46,842 bases of DNA from Clostridia bacterium (lineage in GTDB: Bacteria > Bacillota > Clostridia > Peptostreptococcales > Caminicellaceae). Made by a program: the position numbers and the translations under genes. This document shows, in pieces, positions 36,774-45,527 of this stretch (positions are counted from its first letter, which is position 1; each line of letters opens with the position of its first letter). The stretch lies in NCBI GenBank assembly GCA_022361035.1, contig JAKSBP010000161.1, positions 1-46,842 on the forward strand. The letters run 5' to 3'. Below the pieces are notes generated by a model. The model did no database searches, was not told where the DNA came from, and saw nothing but the letters and a program-made list of their open reading frames with translations.

Positions 36774-37649
36774 ACTTAAACCCCCGTAATTTTATACAGT
36801 ATTATTATGACATTATTCTACAAAAACTCTAAAAAACCTTCTATGAAAAGTAGCTTTATGCAAAATTCCACAATATTATTTTACAATATTATACATAAAA
36901 AGTTAATTAGTATTATTTTCTTATTTTATACTATATAGTTATATAGTACTATTAGCCCAAAACTAGTAATTAGAACCGATTTAAAATGTAAAATTTAGGA
37001 AATAAATGGTGTTTTAAGGCTTTTTCTAGATTTTAGGCTTTTCTTTTAAATAATGCAAGATGACTATACTGTAACACACTAATATTACGATATTGTTAAA
37101 CATATATAAGTTCTTATAGGGGAAAAACGCTATAACTTTGCTAACTCTCAATTTTCAGCTTCTAGCTCATAAAAAACCATATCATCTTTTAGGAAAACTT
37201 TGTGATTTTCTACTTTATAGGACAAAGTTCTAATCTATAGGACAAATGGCTCTGAGAATATCTGGATTAATAGGCTCTATGCCCCTTACTTCTAATACTA
37301 AAAAGCAAATTAAAATCATAATTCTTCTACTAATGGTCTTTTTTTAGCTTAAGTCTATTGAATTTTTCATAAAGAAGATTTGAATTTTTTAGAGAATAAA
37401 GATAAAAGGGTACACCCTTTCATTTTTAGTGAGATTTCTATTCGAGAAATGAATTTGAAACAACATCCATTATATTACCTTTCAAACCGCTAATTAAGCT
37501 TCTAATTTAAACTCTCCATAGTCATTAATCAATAAAACCTTAGAAGCTTTTAGAAAATTTTATAGTATTTCCTAAAAGCAAATAAACTTTATTTTCATTA
37601 CAATATCACTCTTAAAATTTTAGCCTTTCCTTAAACTAGAAATTTATTA
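36774..37649. other. Gene-free, AT-rich region upstream of the fla/che operon
   Basis: No reading frame of plausible length and codon structure is present on either strand. On the minus strand a TATAAT-like box lies at 36888-36893 but without a convincing -35. ACTATATA-GT-TATATAGT at 36930-36947 is a perfect 8+8 bp palindrome. TATAGGACAAA occurs twice, at 37216-37226 and 37236-37246, exactly 20 bp apart. AAAGGGT-AC-ACCCTTT at 37405-37420 is a tight hairpin. No sigma-28 promoter (TAAA-N15-GCCGATAA) and no c-di-GMP riboswitch core are recognisable. Confidence 0.6.
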
Positions 37650-37692
37650 AAGCCTATCATCTTATTAGCTTTGCTAATAAGATGATAGGCTT
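37650..37692 (-). terminator. Long perfect hairpin terminator after codY
   Basis: A perfect 20-bp stem (AAGCCTATCATCTTATTAGC and its complement) with a 3-nt loop starts 11 nt after the codY stop. On the minus strand the T-rich tail is interrupted (GGCTTTAATAAATTT). It probably isolates codY transcription from the motility operon. It is the longest perfect stem I see in the window. Confidence 0.8.
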
Positions 37693-37703
37693 CTATATGA
37701 CTG

Positions 37704-38483
37704 CTACTTCTTGAGATTCTTCAATTCATCTAATAATTTATCATTTAATATTTTTATGTGTGTACCCTTCATTCCTAGGGACCTTGATTCAATAACACCT
37801 GCACTTTCAAATTTTCTCAAAGCATTTACAATAACTGATCTTGTTATCCCCACTCTATCGGCAATTTTACTAGCAACTAAAAGACCTTCTGGACCATTTA
37901 ATTCTTCAAATATATGCTCAACAGCTTCCAGTTCTGAATAAGATAAAGTTCCAATTGCCATCTGTACGATTGCCTTCTTTCTAGCTTCAAGTTCAATTTC
38001 TTCACTCTTAGCTCTTAAAATCTCCATTCCAACCACTGTTGCTGAGTATTCACCTAATATTAAATCTTCATCGGTATAAGTATTGCCGTGTCTAGCTAAA
38101 ACCATAGTTCCCAGCCTTTGTCCACTACCATTAATAGGCACAATAGTAACAAGCTTGTCATAGCTTTCAATGTCATATTTAAATATTTTTAGTAATTCGT
38201 CTCCTGTAATATTATATTTTGTTTCTGTAATTTTAACTAATTCCTCATTATATTCCTCTGGAAACTTTTTTTGTTGAGTTTCCTTATCAATAATTATTGG
38301 ACAATCTGAAGCGTCAGCTAGACTAACTCCTAATACTTTACCTTTGCTGCTGGCAATATATACATTAGCATCTAATATCCGGCCTAGAGTTTCAGATAAT
38401 TCAGAAAAAGAAACGGGTGTGTTGCCAGATTGTTGAAGTATTTTGTTTAATCTCCTTGTTTTTTCTAATAGAGTATTTGCCAT
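37704..38483 (-). CDS. codY: GTP/branched-chain amino acid-sensing regulator CodY
   Basis: Global nutrient repressor of low-G+C Gram-positives. The 259-residue protein begins [20 protein letters not shown], has the N-terminal GAF-type ligand domain (about 1-155, with [17 protein letters not shown]) and a C-terminal winged helix ([20 protein letters not shown], then [20 protein letters not shown]). The start follows CAAGGAGGAACATT. In relatives CodY represses fla/che genes and often sits next to them. The 5' leader is unusual: a 217-bp repeat element ends 22 bp before the start codon. Confidence 0.98.
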   Translation of the reverse strand: MANTLLEKTRRLNKILQQSGNTPVSFSELSETLGRILDANVYIASSKGKVLGVSLADASDCPIIIDKETQQKKFPEEYNEELVKITETKYNITGDELLKIFKYDIESYDKLVTIVPINGSGQRLGTMVLARHGNTYTDEDLILGEYSATVVGMEILRAKSEEIELEARKKAIVQMAIGTLSYSELEAVEHIFEELNGPEGLLVASKIADRVGITRSVIVNALRKFESAGVIESRSLGMKGTHIKILNDKLLDELKNLKK

Positions 38484-38505
38484 AATGTTCCTCCTTGTTA
38501 TATTT

Positions 38506-38722
38506 TATAGATGTGAGATTTTTAAATTTAATCTACTGGGTCAGCCCTCTATAGTAAAGGAAAGAATCTGTACTATCTTAAGTTTGATACAACATATGAG
38601 GAAAACTATAAAAGAAGCACTCAGATCTTAAAAGATTTATAATTTCCTATATGTTATAAAGGCTCCTAAAAGAAAATCTTAGGGTCCCCCTTATTCCTTA
38701 AATTTTTGCTTCCACATCTATA
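38506..38722. repeat. MITE-like nested-hairpin repeat, copy A
   Basis: The left end reads TATAGATGTGAGATTTTTAA and the right end, inverted, reads TATAGATGTGGAAGC, so the element is bounded by inverted ends. Its centre has a long stem: AACATAT (38591-38597) pairs with ATATGTT (38649-38655), and TATAAAA (38607-38613) nearly pairs with TTTATAA (38636-38642). The right third (TATAATTTCCTATATGTTAT, then AAAAGAAAATCTTAGGGTC) is clearly homologous to copy B at 45618-45903. No ORF. A target duplication longer than TA is not visible. Confidence 0.7.
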
Positions 38723-38857
38723 TAAAATTTAATTTTATAATTACCTTATTTAAACAGCTTGTAAATTTATGCAGAGCATAGGATTAATCCATAATGCTTT
38801 TATATACTCCACCTTTAAAATTTACTACCATTTTTATATTATAATACTTATATTATT

Positions 38858-38886
38858 AGTATTATCAGACTTAATTTTTTAGTCAA
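38858..38886 (-). promoter_or_regulatory. Candidate codY promoter
   Basis: TTGACT (-35, 5 of 6) at 38886-38881, 17-nt spacer, AATACT (-10, 4 of 6); GATAAT is an alternative -10 at shorter spacing. It lies on the minus strand upstream of repeat A, so a codY transcript from here would include the whole repeat. TAATACT and AGTATTA form a 7+7 bp inverted repeat just downstream (38841-38863). The rest of the 38723-39004 gap is very AT-rich, with no clear topA terminator. Confidence 0.4.
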
Positions 38887-39004
38887 GAAAAATTTTTAAT
38901 ATTAATTTAAATTTTACACAGAATCCCCCCTTAATTTACTTGTTTATTAATTTATCGTCTTTTAAAGATAATTTCATCATTAAGATTTTATTTTTTTATT
39001 CTAA

Positions 39005-41077
39005 TTATTGATCCTCATTAATCTCCTTTTTATATTTACAATCTTTATTAGAGCATTGCATAGTTTTTTTACTTTTAGTATTTTTTATCACCAATATTGA
39101 TTCACACTCTGGACACTTTTTATCTGTAGGTTGATTCCAAGTCATAAAATTACATTTAGGATAATTACTGCAACCATAAAAAAATCTACCCTTTTTTGTC
39201 TTCCTAACTATTATATCTCCACTACATTTAGGACATTCTACACCCGTTTTATTTACAATGGATTTAGTGAAACTGCACTCTGGATAATTTGAACAAGCTA
39301 AAAATTTACCAAATCTTCCATGTTTAATAACCATAAAATCTCCACATTTTTCACATGCTTCATCGGTTTTTTCTGTTAGGTCAATTTTTTCTATAGATTT
39401 TTCAGCCTTCTCTAAAATATCCTTAAAGGGCTTGTAGAATTCGTCTATCACATTAATCCAAGAGATTTCTCCATCTTCAATTTTATCTAAATTAGACTCC
39501 ATATTAGCAGTAAAATCAATATTAACTATTTTATCAAAATGTTTTTCCATTATATCATTGATCAATAATCCCAGTTCAGTAGGCTTAAGAGATTTTGTTT
39601 CCCTTTCTATATATCCTCTACTTAAAATAGTTGATATAGTAGGAGCGTAGGTACTTGGCCTTCCAATTCCCTTCTCTTCCATCTCTTTAACTAATGAAGC
39701 CTCTGTATACCTTGGAGGGGGTTGAGTAAAGTGCTGGTTTGGGCTAATATTGTCAGCTTTTAACTCTTCACCTACCTCTACTATAGGTAATTCCTTCTCA
39801 GTAATTTTAGTAAAGGAGTACAGCCCAAGAAATCCATCAAACTCCTGCTTTGTTCCCTTAGCTTTAAAAAGATATCCTTCATTAATAATATCTACATTAT
39901 AGGAATGATATGTTGCATCAGCCATCTCACTTGCAACAAACCTCTCCCAAATAAGTCTATAAAGATTATTCTGTTCTTTAGAAAGAGAATTCTTTATAGA
40001 TGATGGGGTTTTAAAAACAGACGTAGGTCTAATGGCTTCATGGGCATCCTGGGCATCCTTTTTATTTTTTGTCTTTCGCCCTTGTTTTCCTAGGTATTTT
40101 TCAGAAAACTCCTGTAAAATATAATTTTTTGCTTCAGATTTTGCTTCCTCTGAAATCCTAGTTGAATCCGTTCTTATATAGGTAATTAGACCAACGGTGC
40201 CTTCACCTTCCACATCTATCCCCTCATATAGTTGTTGAGCTAGAAGCATTGTTTTTTTTGTAGAATAGCCAAATCTATTTGACGCTTCCTGCTGCAAGCT
40301 ACTTGTAATAAATGGTAAATAAGGTTTTCTTCTTTTCAACTTTTTTTCAACATTAGAAATTTGAAACATATTATTTTTAATTTCGTTTACAATATTATTC
40401 ACTTGCTCAGAGTTTTCAAGTTCTATTTTTTTACCCTCTACTCCATGAAAGCTTGCTTCAAGGGATTTACTATTGTCAATAGAACTAAGCTCTACCTCTA
40501 TTGACCAGTATTCCTTTGGTTTAAAATCCAAAATCTCTTTTTCTCTATCACAAATCAGTTTTGTTGCTACAGATTGAACTCTACCAGCACTTAAGCCCCT
40601 TCTAATCTTCTTCCATAATAGAGGGCTAATACTATAACCCACTAATCTGTCAAGAACTCTCCTAGCCTGCTGGGCATCAACGAGTTTTTTCCTTATTGGT
40701 CTGGGTTTCTTTACAGCATTTTTTATTGCCTTTGATGTAATTTCATTAAACTCTATTCTACAGTTATCCTTTTCATCAATAGATAGTATATTTGCTAAAT
40801 GCCAAGATATTGCTTCGCCTTCTCTATCGGGGTCCGTTGCCAGTAATATCTTTTTTACCTTCTTTGCTTCGGTCCTTAACTCCTTAATAACCTTTCCCTT
40901 TCCCCTGATAGTTATATATTTGGGGTCATAGTCATTTTCAATATCAATTCCCAATTTACTTTTTGGAAGGTCTCTAACATGACCAATGGAGGATTTAACC
41001 TTATAATTCCTTCCAAGAAATTTACTAATTGTTTTAGCCTTAGCTGGCGACTCTACTATTACAAGCGTTTTTGCCAT
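39005..41077 (-). CDS. topA: DNA topoisomerase I
   Basis: Type IA enzyme that relaxes negative supercoils. The 690-residue protein starts with the TOPRIM domain (LVIVESPAKAKTISKFLG and DPDREGEAISWHLAN), continues with RRVLDRLVGYSISPLLWKKI and RRGLSAGRVQSVATKLI, and has the catalytic tyrosine in GLITYIRTDSTRIS. The C-terminus carries two canonical four-cysteine zinc fingers (CEKCGDF...CSNYPEC and CPKCSGD...CSNYPKC) and a third, CPECES...CSNKDC. Start ATG after GGAGGTG. Strong promoter 35 nt upstream. Confidence 0.98.
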   Translation of the reverse strand: MAKTLVIVESPAKAKTISKFLGRNYKVKSSIGHVRDLPKSKLGIDIENDYDPKYITIRGKGKVIKELRTEAKKVKKILLATDPDREGEAISWHLANILSIDEKDNCRIEFNEITSKAIKNAVKKPRPIRKKLVDAQQARRVLDRLVGYSISPLLWKKIRRGLSAGRVQSVATKLICDREKEILDFKPKEYWSIEVELSSIDNSKSLEASFHGVEGKKIELENSEQVNNIVNEIKNNMFQISNVEKKLKRRKPYLPFITSSLQQEASNRFGYSTKKTMLLAQQLYEGIDVEGEGTVGLITYIRTDSTRISEEAKSEAKNYILQEFSEKYLGKQGRKTKNKKDAQDAHEAIRPTSVFKTPSSIKNSLSKEQNNLYRLIWERFVASEMADATYHSYNVDIINEGYLFKAKGTKQEFDGFLGLYSFTKITEKELPIVEVGEELKADNISPNQHFTQPPPRYTEASLVKEMEEKGIGRPSTYAPTISTILSRGYIERETKSLKPTELGLLINDIMEKHFDKIVNIDFTANMESNLDKIEDGEISWINVIDEFYKPFKDILEKAEKSIEKIDLTEKTDEACEKCGDFMVIKHGRFGKFLACSNYPECSFTKSIVNKTGVECPKCSGDIIVRKTKKGRFFYGCSNYPKCNFMTWNQPTDKKCPECESILVIKNTKSKKTMQCSNKDCKYKKEINEDQ

Positions 41078-41112
41078 TTTTGCACCTCCGAAAAAACTTC
41101 ACAATGAATGAT

Positions 41113-41141
41113 ATTATAACAAAAATATTTTATCATTTCAA
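41113..41141 (-). promoter_or_regulatory. Housekeeping promoter of topA
   Basis: TTGAAA (5 of 6), 17-nt spacer and TATAAT (6 of 6) on the minus strand, ending about 35 nt before the topA ATG. This is one of the best sigma-A-type promoters in the window. Confidence 0.75.
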
Positions 41142-42151
41142 AAATTTTAATTGATTTTATCAAAAATAAAATTTATTAATGAATTTTAATATTTTTTTAC
41201 CCAATTTATACATTTAATAATTATAGATTTTCAATATCACATATAGAATTAACTTTTAATATATAATCACGTAATTTTATATATGAGATTTTTTCTGAAT
41301 ATTAACTATTATAATTTTACCTGAAAATATACATATTTATTCCTCATCTTTAAACTTGTAAGAAAAACTCCTATTTTATATCTATTTCAATAATACTTTC
41401 TCATAGTTTATTGTATCAGAATAATTTTTATTTTCAATGTTTTTGAAAAACAGTTTATCTAAGGGCTAATTATAATATATATTCCTACTATTTTCAAATC
41501 ATATGAAAAATAAAATTTAAAGCCACATATAAAGATTAAAATAAACCTTTATAGAAAGTACTATTTATCCATGATTTTCTGTGATTATAATTAATTGAGG
41601 AAATTGCATAATGTACATGGTATGGCTCTTATGATTTTAATAACACTCTATAAGGAAAAAGCTAATTTCCTATACCCTGTCATAAAATTAGACGGAAGAA
41701 TATAATATAAATGTTTCAATCCCTTTTTAAAAAACTTTATTACTACAAATAGTATTATAACTTGATTTATGAAACTGAATTCTGCTATCCCCATCTAACC
41801 TTCCTTAAGGTATCAAAATCAAAATTTAATGCCTCATACTCTCCATATAATATAATATAAAATAAAGAAATTAAAATAATTTTTATATTTTTCATAAACT
41901 TAATATCGATTTAATATCTTGTTAACAATCCCCTGATAATATTTAATTCATAAATATATACAGATAATTATCCTCTCTTAAAGTATATATAATTATCTTT
42001 TCTTTTATCGTAGGGCTACTGCTTTTAAAAGCAGGGCCCATATTATTGTATATCATTTCCCTAACACAAATTTTATTCAAACTAAAGGACTCAATGTCCT
42101 TAATTTTTTTTGATTACTACCTTTATTAATAAGCTATTCTTAGCTAAAAAT
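41142..42151. other. About 1 kb of extremely AT-rich, gene-free spacer
   Basis: No credible ORF, tRNA or known RNA motif is seen. Structures present: AGATAATTAT and ATAATTATCT at 41962-41998 (perfect 10-bp stem, 17-nt loop, followed on the plus strand by TTTTCTTTT), and CTGCTTTTAAAAGCAG at 42019-42034, a perfect 16-bp palindrome extended by GGGC and GCCC (42013-42039). One copy of AAATTGCATAAT lies at 41601-41612. The region may be remnants of mobile or rearranged DNA. Confidence 0.55.
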
Positions 42152-42176
42152 AAAAAACCCTGAAAAATTTCAGGGT
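42146..42176 (-). terminator. Intrinsic terminator, distal copy, downstream of the cold-shock gene
   Basis: ACCCTGAAA and TTTCAGGGT pair with a 2-nt loop (9-bp stem), followed on the minus strand by TTTTTTATTTTT. A near copy lies at 42296-42318, nearer the gene. The U-tract here is better than that of the proximal copy. Confidence 0.75.
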
Positions 42177-42206
42177 CAGATTGTTAATAAAATCTACAAA
42201 ATAACA

Positions 42207-42293
42207 AGCTGTTGAAAAACACTCTAATCTAAAGATTACCAAAGTCAATTATTTTAGCAGTAAAACAGAAATAGAGAGTTTTTTCAACAGCCT
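42207..42293. mobile_element. 87-bp mini-element with IS-like inverted ends
   Basis: AGCTGTTGAAAAACACTCT at the left and, inverted, AGGCTGTTGAAAAAACTCTC at the right form imperfect terminal inverted repeats. GGCTGTTGAAAAA-type ends resemble those of several transposase families (IS1182/IS5-like, from memory). There is no coding capacity. It sits between two near-identical terminators, and the transcript would fold into one long stem. It could be a deletion remnant or a MITE. Confidence 0.5.
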
Positions 42294-42295
42294 AA

Positions 42296-42318
42296 AACCC
42301 TGAAAAAAATTCAGGGTT
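42296..42318 (-). terminator. Intrinsic terminator, proximal copy, of the cold-shock gene
   Basis: AACCCTGAA and TTCAGGGTT form a perfect 9-bp stem with a 5-nt loop, 43 nt after the gene's stop codon, followed on the minus strand by TTAGG (short U-tract). Confidence 0.65.
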
Positions 42319-42361
42319 CTTATAGTAGTCCGCATATTAAAATATGTAACTTATATTCTAA

Positions 42362-42559
42362 TTATAACCTAACTACATTAGTTGCTTGAGGTCCTTTATC
42401 ACCTTCAACAACTTCAAATTCAACTTCTACTGCTTCTTCTAAAGTCTTGAATCCATCTCCTTCAATAGCTGAATAATGTACGAATACATCATTTCCATCT
42501 TCTCCTGTAATAAACCCATAACCCTTCTCGCTGTTAAACCATTTTACTTTACCTTTCAT
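42362..42559 (-). CDS. Cold shock protein (CspA family)
   Basis: A 65-residue single cold-shock domain, an RNA chaperone. Both nucleic-acid binding motifs are intact: RNP1 as KGYGFITG and RNP2 as VFVHYSAI. It begins [15 protein letters not shown] and ends [10 protein letters not shown], normal for the family. GGAGG precedes the ATG by 9 nt. Single-gene unit with its own promoter and terminator. Confidence 0.98.
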   Translation of the reverse strand: MKGKVKWFNSEKGYGFITGEDGNDVFVHYSAIEGDGFKTLEEAVEVEFEVVEGDKGPQATNVVRL

Positions 42560-42606
42560 TTAAACAATCCTCCAAAAAATTATATTTGCAACTTAGTTAC
42601 TATCCA

Positions 42607-42635
42607 AGAATACCACCGATTGCAACCCCTGTCAA
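42607..42635 (-). promoter_or_regulatory. Promoter of the cold-shock gene
   Basis: TTGACA (perfect -35), 17-nt GC-richer spacer, TATTCT (-10, 4 of 6) on the minus strand. The predicted 5' UTR is only about 40 nt, much shorter than the long cold-responsive leaders of enteric cspA. The rest of the 323-nt divergent gap to comM is AT-rich. Confidence 0.65.
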
Positions 42636-42786
42636 GCATATTACATAAATTTTTTTATCACAAGAAATTTTTATAGGTAGGTAATAAACTTATTTCAAAA
42701 TAACAATTTTTCCTAGAAGCTCTTCAACTAAATACTTAACTTCTAAATTGGAAGTTTTTATTAACAAGATGATAAACTTTTTTATT

Positions 42787-42815
42787 TTGTCTATTTTTAG
42801 CATATATTATAGAAT
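42787..42815 (+). promoter_or_regulatory. Candidate promoter of comM-dprA
   Basis: TTGTCT (4 of 6), 17-nt spacer, TAGAAT (5 of 6) on the plus strand, about 68 nt ahead of the comM start. Confidence 0.45.
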
Positions 42816-42882
42816 TATGGAGGAAATTCAACGGGAGTATTGAATTATATTTAAAATAACTTGTCTTAAAGGAGGATTTTTG

Positions 42883-44415
42883 GTGCTATCAAATATTACT
42901 AGCTGCGTTCTTATTGGTTTAGATGGTGAAATAGTAAGGGTAGAAACGGATATATCTAATGGCTTACCATCCTTTTCAATTGTCGGTCTTCCCGATACAG
43001 CAGTAAGGGAATCGAAGGAAAGAATTAGAGCGGCAATAAAAAACTCTGGATTTAAATTTCCAGTAAAGAGGATTATTATAAATTTAGCCCCAGCAAACAC
43101 AAAAAAAGAGGGAACCCATCTAGATCTGCCTATGGCTATCGGTCTATTAGGAGCCTCCAATCAAATTTCAAATAAAGCTTTGTCTGAATATGCCTTTATA
43201 GGTGAATTATCCTTAAATGGTAAACTGAATAAAGTAATTGGGGTACTGCCAATTGTTATATCCTTAAGGGAAAAGGGCTACAAGAAAATAATCCTACCTA
43301 AGGAAAATCTTAATGAGGCTAGTATTATTGAAGATATTGAAGTATATCCCTTTGAAAGCTTAGTAGAAGTTATGAAATTTCTATTGGGCCAAATAAGGAT
43401 AGACCCATATATCAAAAGAGAAAAAATTAATGAAGACTGTAAAATCTATGATGTGGATTTTAATGAGGTTGCTGGTCAACAAACTGTAATAAGAGCTATG
43501 GAGATAGCCGCTGCAGGTGGTCATAACATAATATTAATAGGGCCTCCCGGTTCAGGGAAAACAATGATTGCTAGAAGATTTCCTACCATCCTTCCAAATA
43601 TGGATATTGAAGAATCCATTGAGGTAACAAAAATATATAGTGTTACAGGTCTTCTGCCTAGTAATGCTTCTTTAATAAAAACAAGACCCTTCATATCTCC
43701 CCATCATACCGCATCTAGGGTTTCCTTAATTGGAGGGGGAAAGATACCGAAGCCAGGGGACGTCTCCTTAGCTCATCTAGGAGTTTTATTTCTAGACGAG
43801 CTTACGGAGTTTCAAAAGAATGTACTAGAAGTTCTAAGGCAGCCCATGGAAGATGAAGAAGTTACTATCTCCAGGGTAAATGCAACAATAACATATCCAT
43901 CTAAGTTTATCTTGGTGGCTAGTATGAACCCTTGCCCCTGCGGCTATTTTAATGATCCTAAAAACGAATGTAACTGTGCACCATATCAAGTCAAAAAATA
44001 TCTATCTAAAATATCAGGCCCACTGCTAGACAGAATTGATATGCATATAGAGGTCTTTCCTGTAGAATATAAGGATTTAGCAGGTAAAGGCAAAAACAAA
44101 ACCTCAGGAGAAATAAAGAAAAATGTTGATAAAGCAAGGGTTTTTCAGCTTAATAGGTATCAAAAAGAGAGGATAAGATTTAATTCACAATTGCCTCCAA
44201 GACTAATTAAAAAGTATTGCCAACTGGGAAAAGAGGAAAATAATTTGCTGGAAATGGCCTTTAAAAAACTAAAACTTAGCGCTCGCTCCTATAATAAAAT
44301 TATAAAATTAAGTAGAACTATTGCAGACCTTGATAATAGTGAACAAATTGGGTTAAAGCATATATCTGAAGCAATTCAATATAGGAGCTTGGATAAGAGT
44401 TTTTGGAATATATAA
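42883..44415 (+). CDS. comM: ComM/YifB family AAA+ ATPase (Mg chelatase-like)
   Basis: A 510-residue protein. The N-terminal Lon-protease-like fold (GLPSFSIVGLPDTAVRESKE, APANTKKEGTHLDLPMAIGL) is followed by an AAA+ module with Walker A in LIGPPGSGKTMIARRFPTI and Walker B in GVLFLDELTEFQKNVLEVL, SMNPCPCGYFND, and a C-terminal Mg-chelatase-type helical lid (SARSYNKIIKLSRTIADL). ComM is a branch-migration helicase in natural transformation in some bacteria. The start is a GTG at 42883, 7 nt after GGAGG; TTG at 42880 is possible. dprA follows 20 nt later. Confidence 0.95.
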   Translation: MLSNITSCVLIGLDGEIVRVETDISNGLPSFSIVGLPDTAVRESKERIRAAIKNSGFKFPVKRIIINLAPANTKKEGTHLDLPMAIGLLGASNQISNKALSEYAFIGELSLNGKLNKVIGVLPIVISLREKGYKKIILPKENLNEASIIEDIEVYPFESLVEVMKFLLGQIRIDPYIKREKINEDCKIYDVDFNEVAGQQTVIRAMEIAAAGGHNIILIGPPGSGKTMIARRFPTILPNMDIEESIEVTKIYSVTGLLPSNASLIKTRPFISPHHTASRVSLIGGGKIPKPGDVSLAHLGVLFLDELTEFQKNVLEVLRQPMEDEEVTISRVNATITYPSKFILVASMNPCPCGYFNDPKNECNCAPYQVKKYLSKISGPLLDRIDMHIEVFPVEYKDLAGKGKNKTSGEIKKNVDKARVFQLNRYQKERIRFNSQLPPRLIKKYCQLGKEENNLLEMAFKKLKLSARSYNKIIKLSRTIADLDNSEQIGLKHISEAIQYRSLDKSFWNI

Positions 44416-44435
44416 ATTTAGGGGAGAAGATATAA

Positions 44436-45518
44436 ATGAATGAGAGAAATTGCCTTATTTGGCTTAACTCAATACAAGGAGTTGGCTACATGACCATCGA
44501 GAGGCTTTCACACTACTTTGGGTCATGGGAGAATTTATGGAATGCATCTTCAAAGGACATATATCATATTCCAAATATGAGGAAAAATATAGCTGACAAG
44601 CTTTTAGAAACACGAAATGTGGATTATATAGAGAAGTACAAAGAAAAGTTATTATCTAAAAATGTTAAATGTACTATGATAAAGGATAAAGAATATCCTA
44701 ATATATTAAAAGGAATTAAAGACCCTCCCCATTTACTTTATATGAAGGGTGATATAGTAGAGGAAGACGAAAAGGCATTGGCTATAATTGGCTCACGAAA
44801 GTGCAGCTCCTACGGCAAAAATATAGCCTATAAGTTTGCAAAAGAACTAGCCAGCTATGGAATAACAGTTGTTAGTGGAATGGCCTATGGTGTTGATTCT
44901 GCTGCCCATAGAGGTGCCCTCGATGGAGGAGGAAGGACTATAGCTGTTTTAGGCTGTGGTGTAGATATATGCTATCCAAAGAGCAATGCTAATTTAATGA
45001 GAGAAATTACCGATAAAGGTTCAGTAATATCTGAATATCCCTTAGAAACTAAACCAACTCCGGGAAACTTTCCAAGGAGAAACAGAATTATATCAGGTCT
45101 GAGTAAAGGAGTACTAGTCGTTGAAGCAAGCTTAAAAAGCGGCACATTGATAACAGTTGACTATGCCTTAGAACAGGGAAAGGATGTATTCGCAATCCCA
45201 GGAAATATAAATTGTAGTGTTAGTAAAGGAACAAATAAATTAATTAAAGAAGGTGCAAAGCCCGTAACATGCATAGAAGATATTTTAGAAGAATTCGATA
45301 TTGAAAGCAAAAAAACAGAATACGATAATAGCCACATGGACCTCAGTAATTCGGAGAAGTCTGTTCTAGAAATTATTGAAAAGAAGCAGCCTATACACAT
45401 AGATTTGATAGGGTCAATGCTACATATAGATGCAGCTACACTAAATGGCTTAGTTACGATTTTAGAAATTAAAGATTTAGTTGAACAGCTTCCAGGAAAA
45501 ATTATTATTCTAAAATAA
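44436..45518 (+). CDS. dprA: DNA processing protein DprA
   Basis: Loads RecA on incoming single-stranded DNA during transformation. The 360-residue protein has an N-terminal helix-hairpin-helix-like region (LNSIQGVGYMTIERLSHYFG), the Rossmann core with AIIGSRKCSSYGKNIAYKFA, VVSGMAYGVDSAAHRGALDG, AVLGCGVDICYPKSN and FPRRNRIISGLSKGVLVVEA, and a C-terminal winged helix (PIHIDLIGSMLHIDAATLNG). Full length. Co-transcribed with comM. Confidence 0.97.
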   Translation: MNERNCLIWLNSIQGVGYMTIERLSHYFGSWENLWNASSKDIYHIPNMRKNIADKLLETRNVDYIEKYKEKLLSKNVKCTMIKDKEYPNILKGIKDPPHLLYMKGDIVEEDEKALAIIGSRKCSSYGKNIAYKFAKELASYGITVVSGMAYGVDSAAHRGALDGGGRTIAVLGCGVDICYPKSNANLMREITDKGSVISEYPLETKPTPGNFPRRNRIISGLSKGVLVVEASLKSGTLITVDYALEQGKDVFAIPGNINCSVSKGTNKLIKEGAKPVTCIEDILEEFDIESKKTEYDNSHMDLSNSEKSVLEIIEKKQPIHIDLIGSMLHIDAATLNGLVTILEIKDLVEQLPGKIIILK

Positions 45519-45527
45519 ATTTAATAT

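Noticed and set aside
36774..37649. c-di-GMP riboswitch upstream of flgB, as in C. difficile
   Set aside because: None of the conserved GEMM core segments are visible on the minus strand in this gap.
41721..41745. GTTTCAATCCC-like end of a CRISPR repeat
   Set aside because: It occurs once, with no regularly spaced copies, and no cas genes are present.
42476..42676. 66-residue plus-strand reading frame over the cold-shock gene
   Set aside because: It is the antisense shadow of the cold-shock gene and its promoter, with no ribosome binding site.
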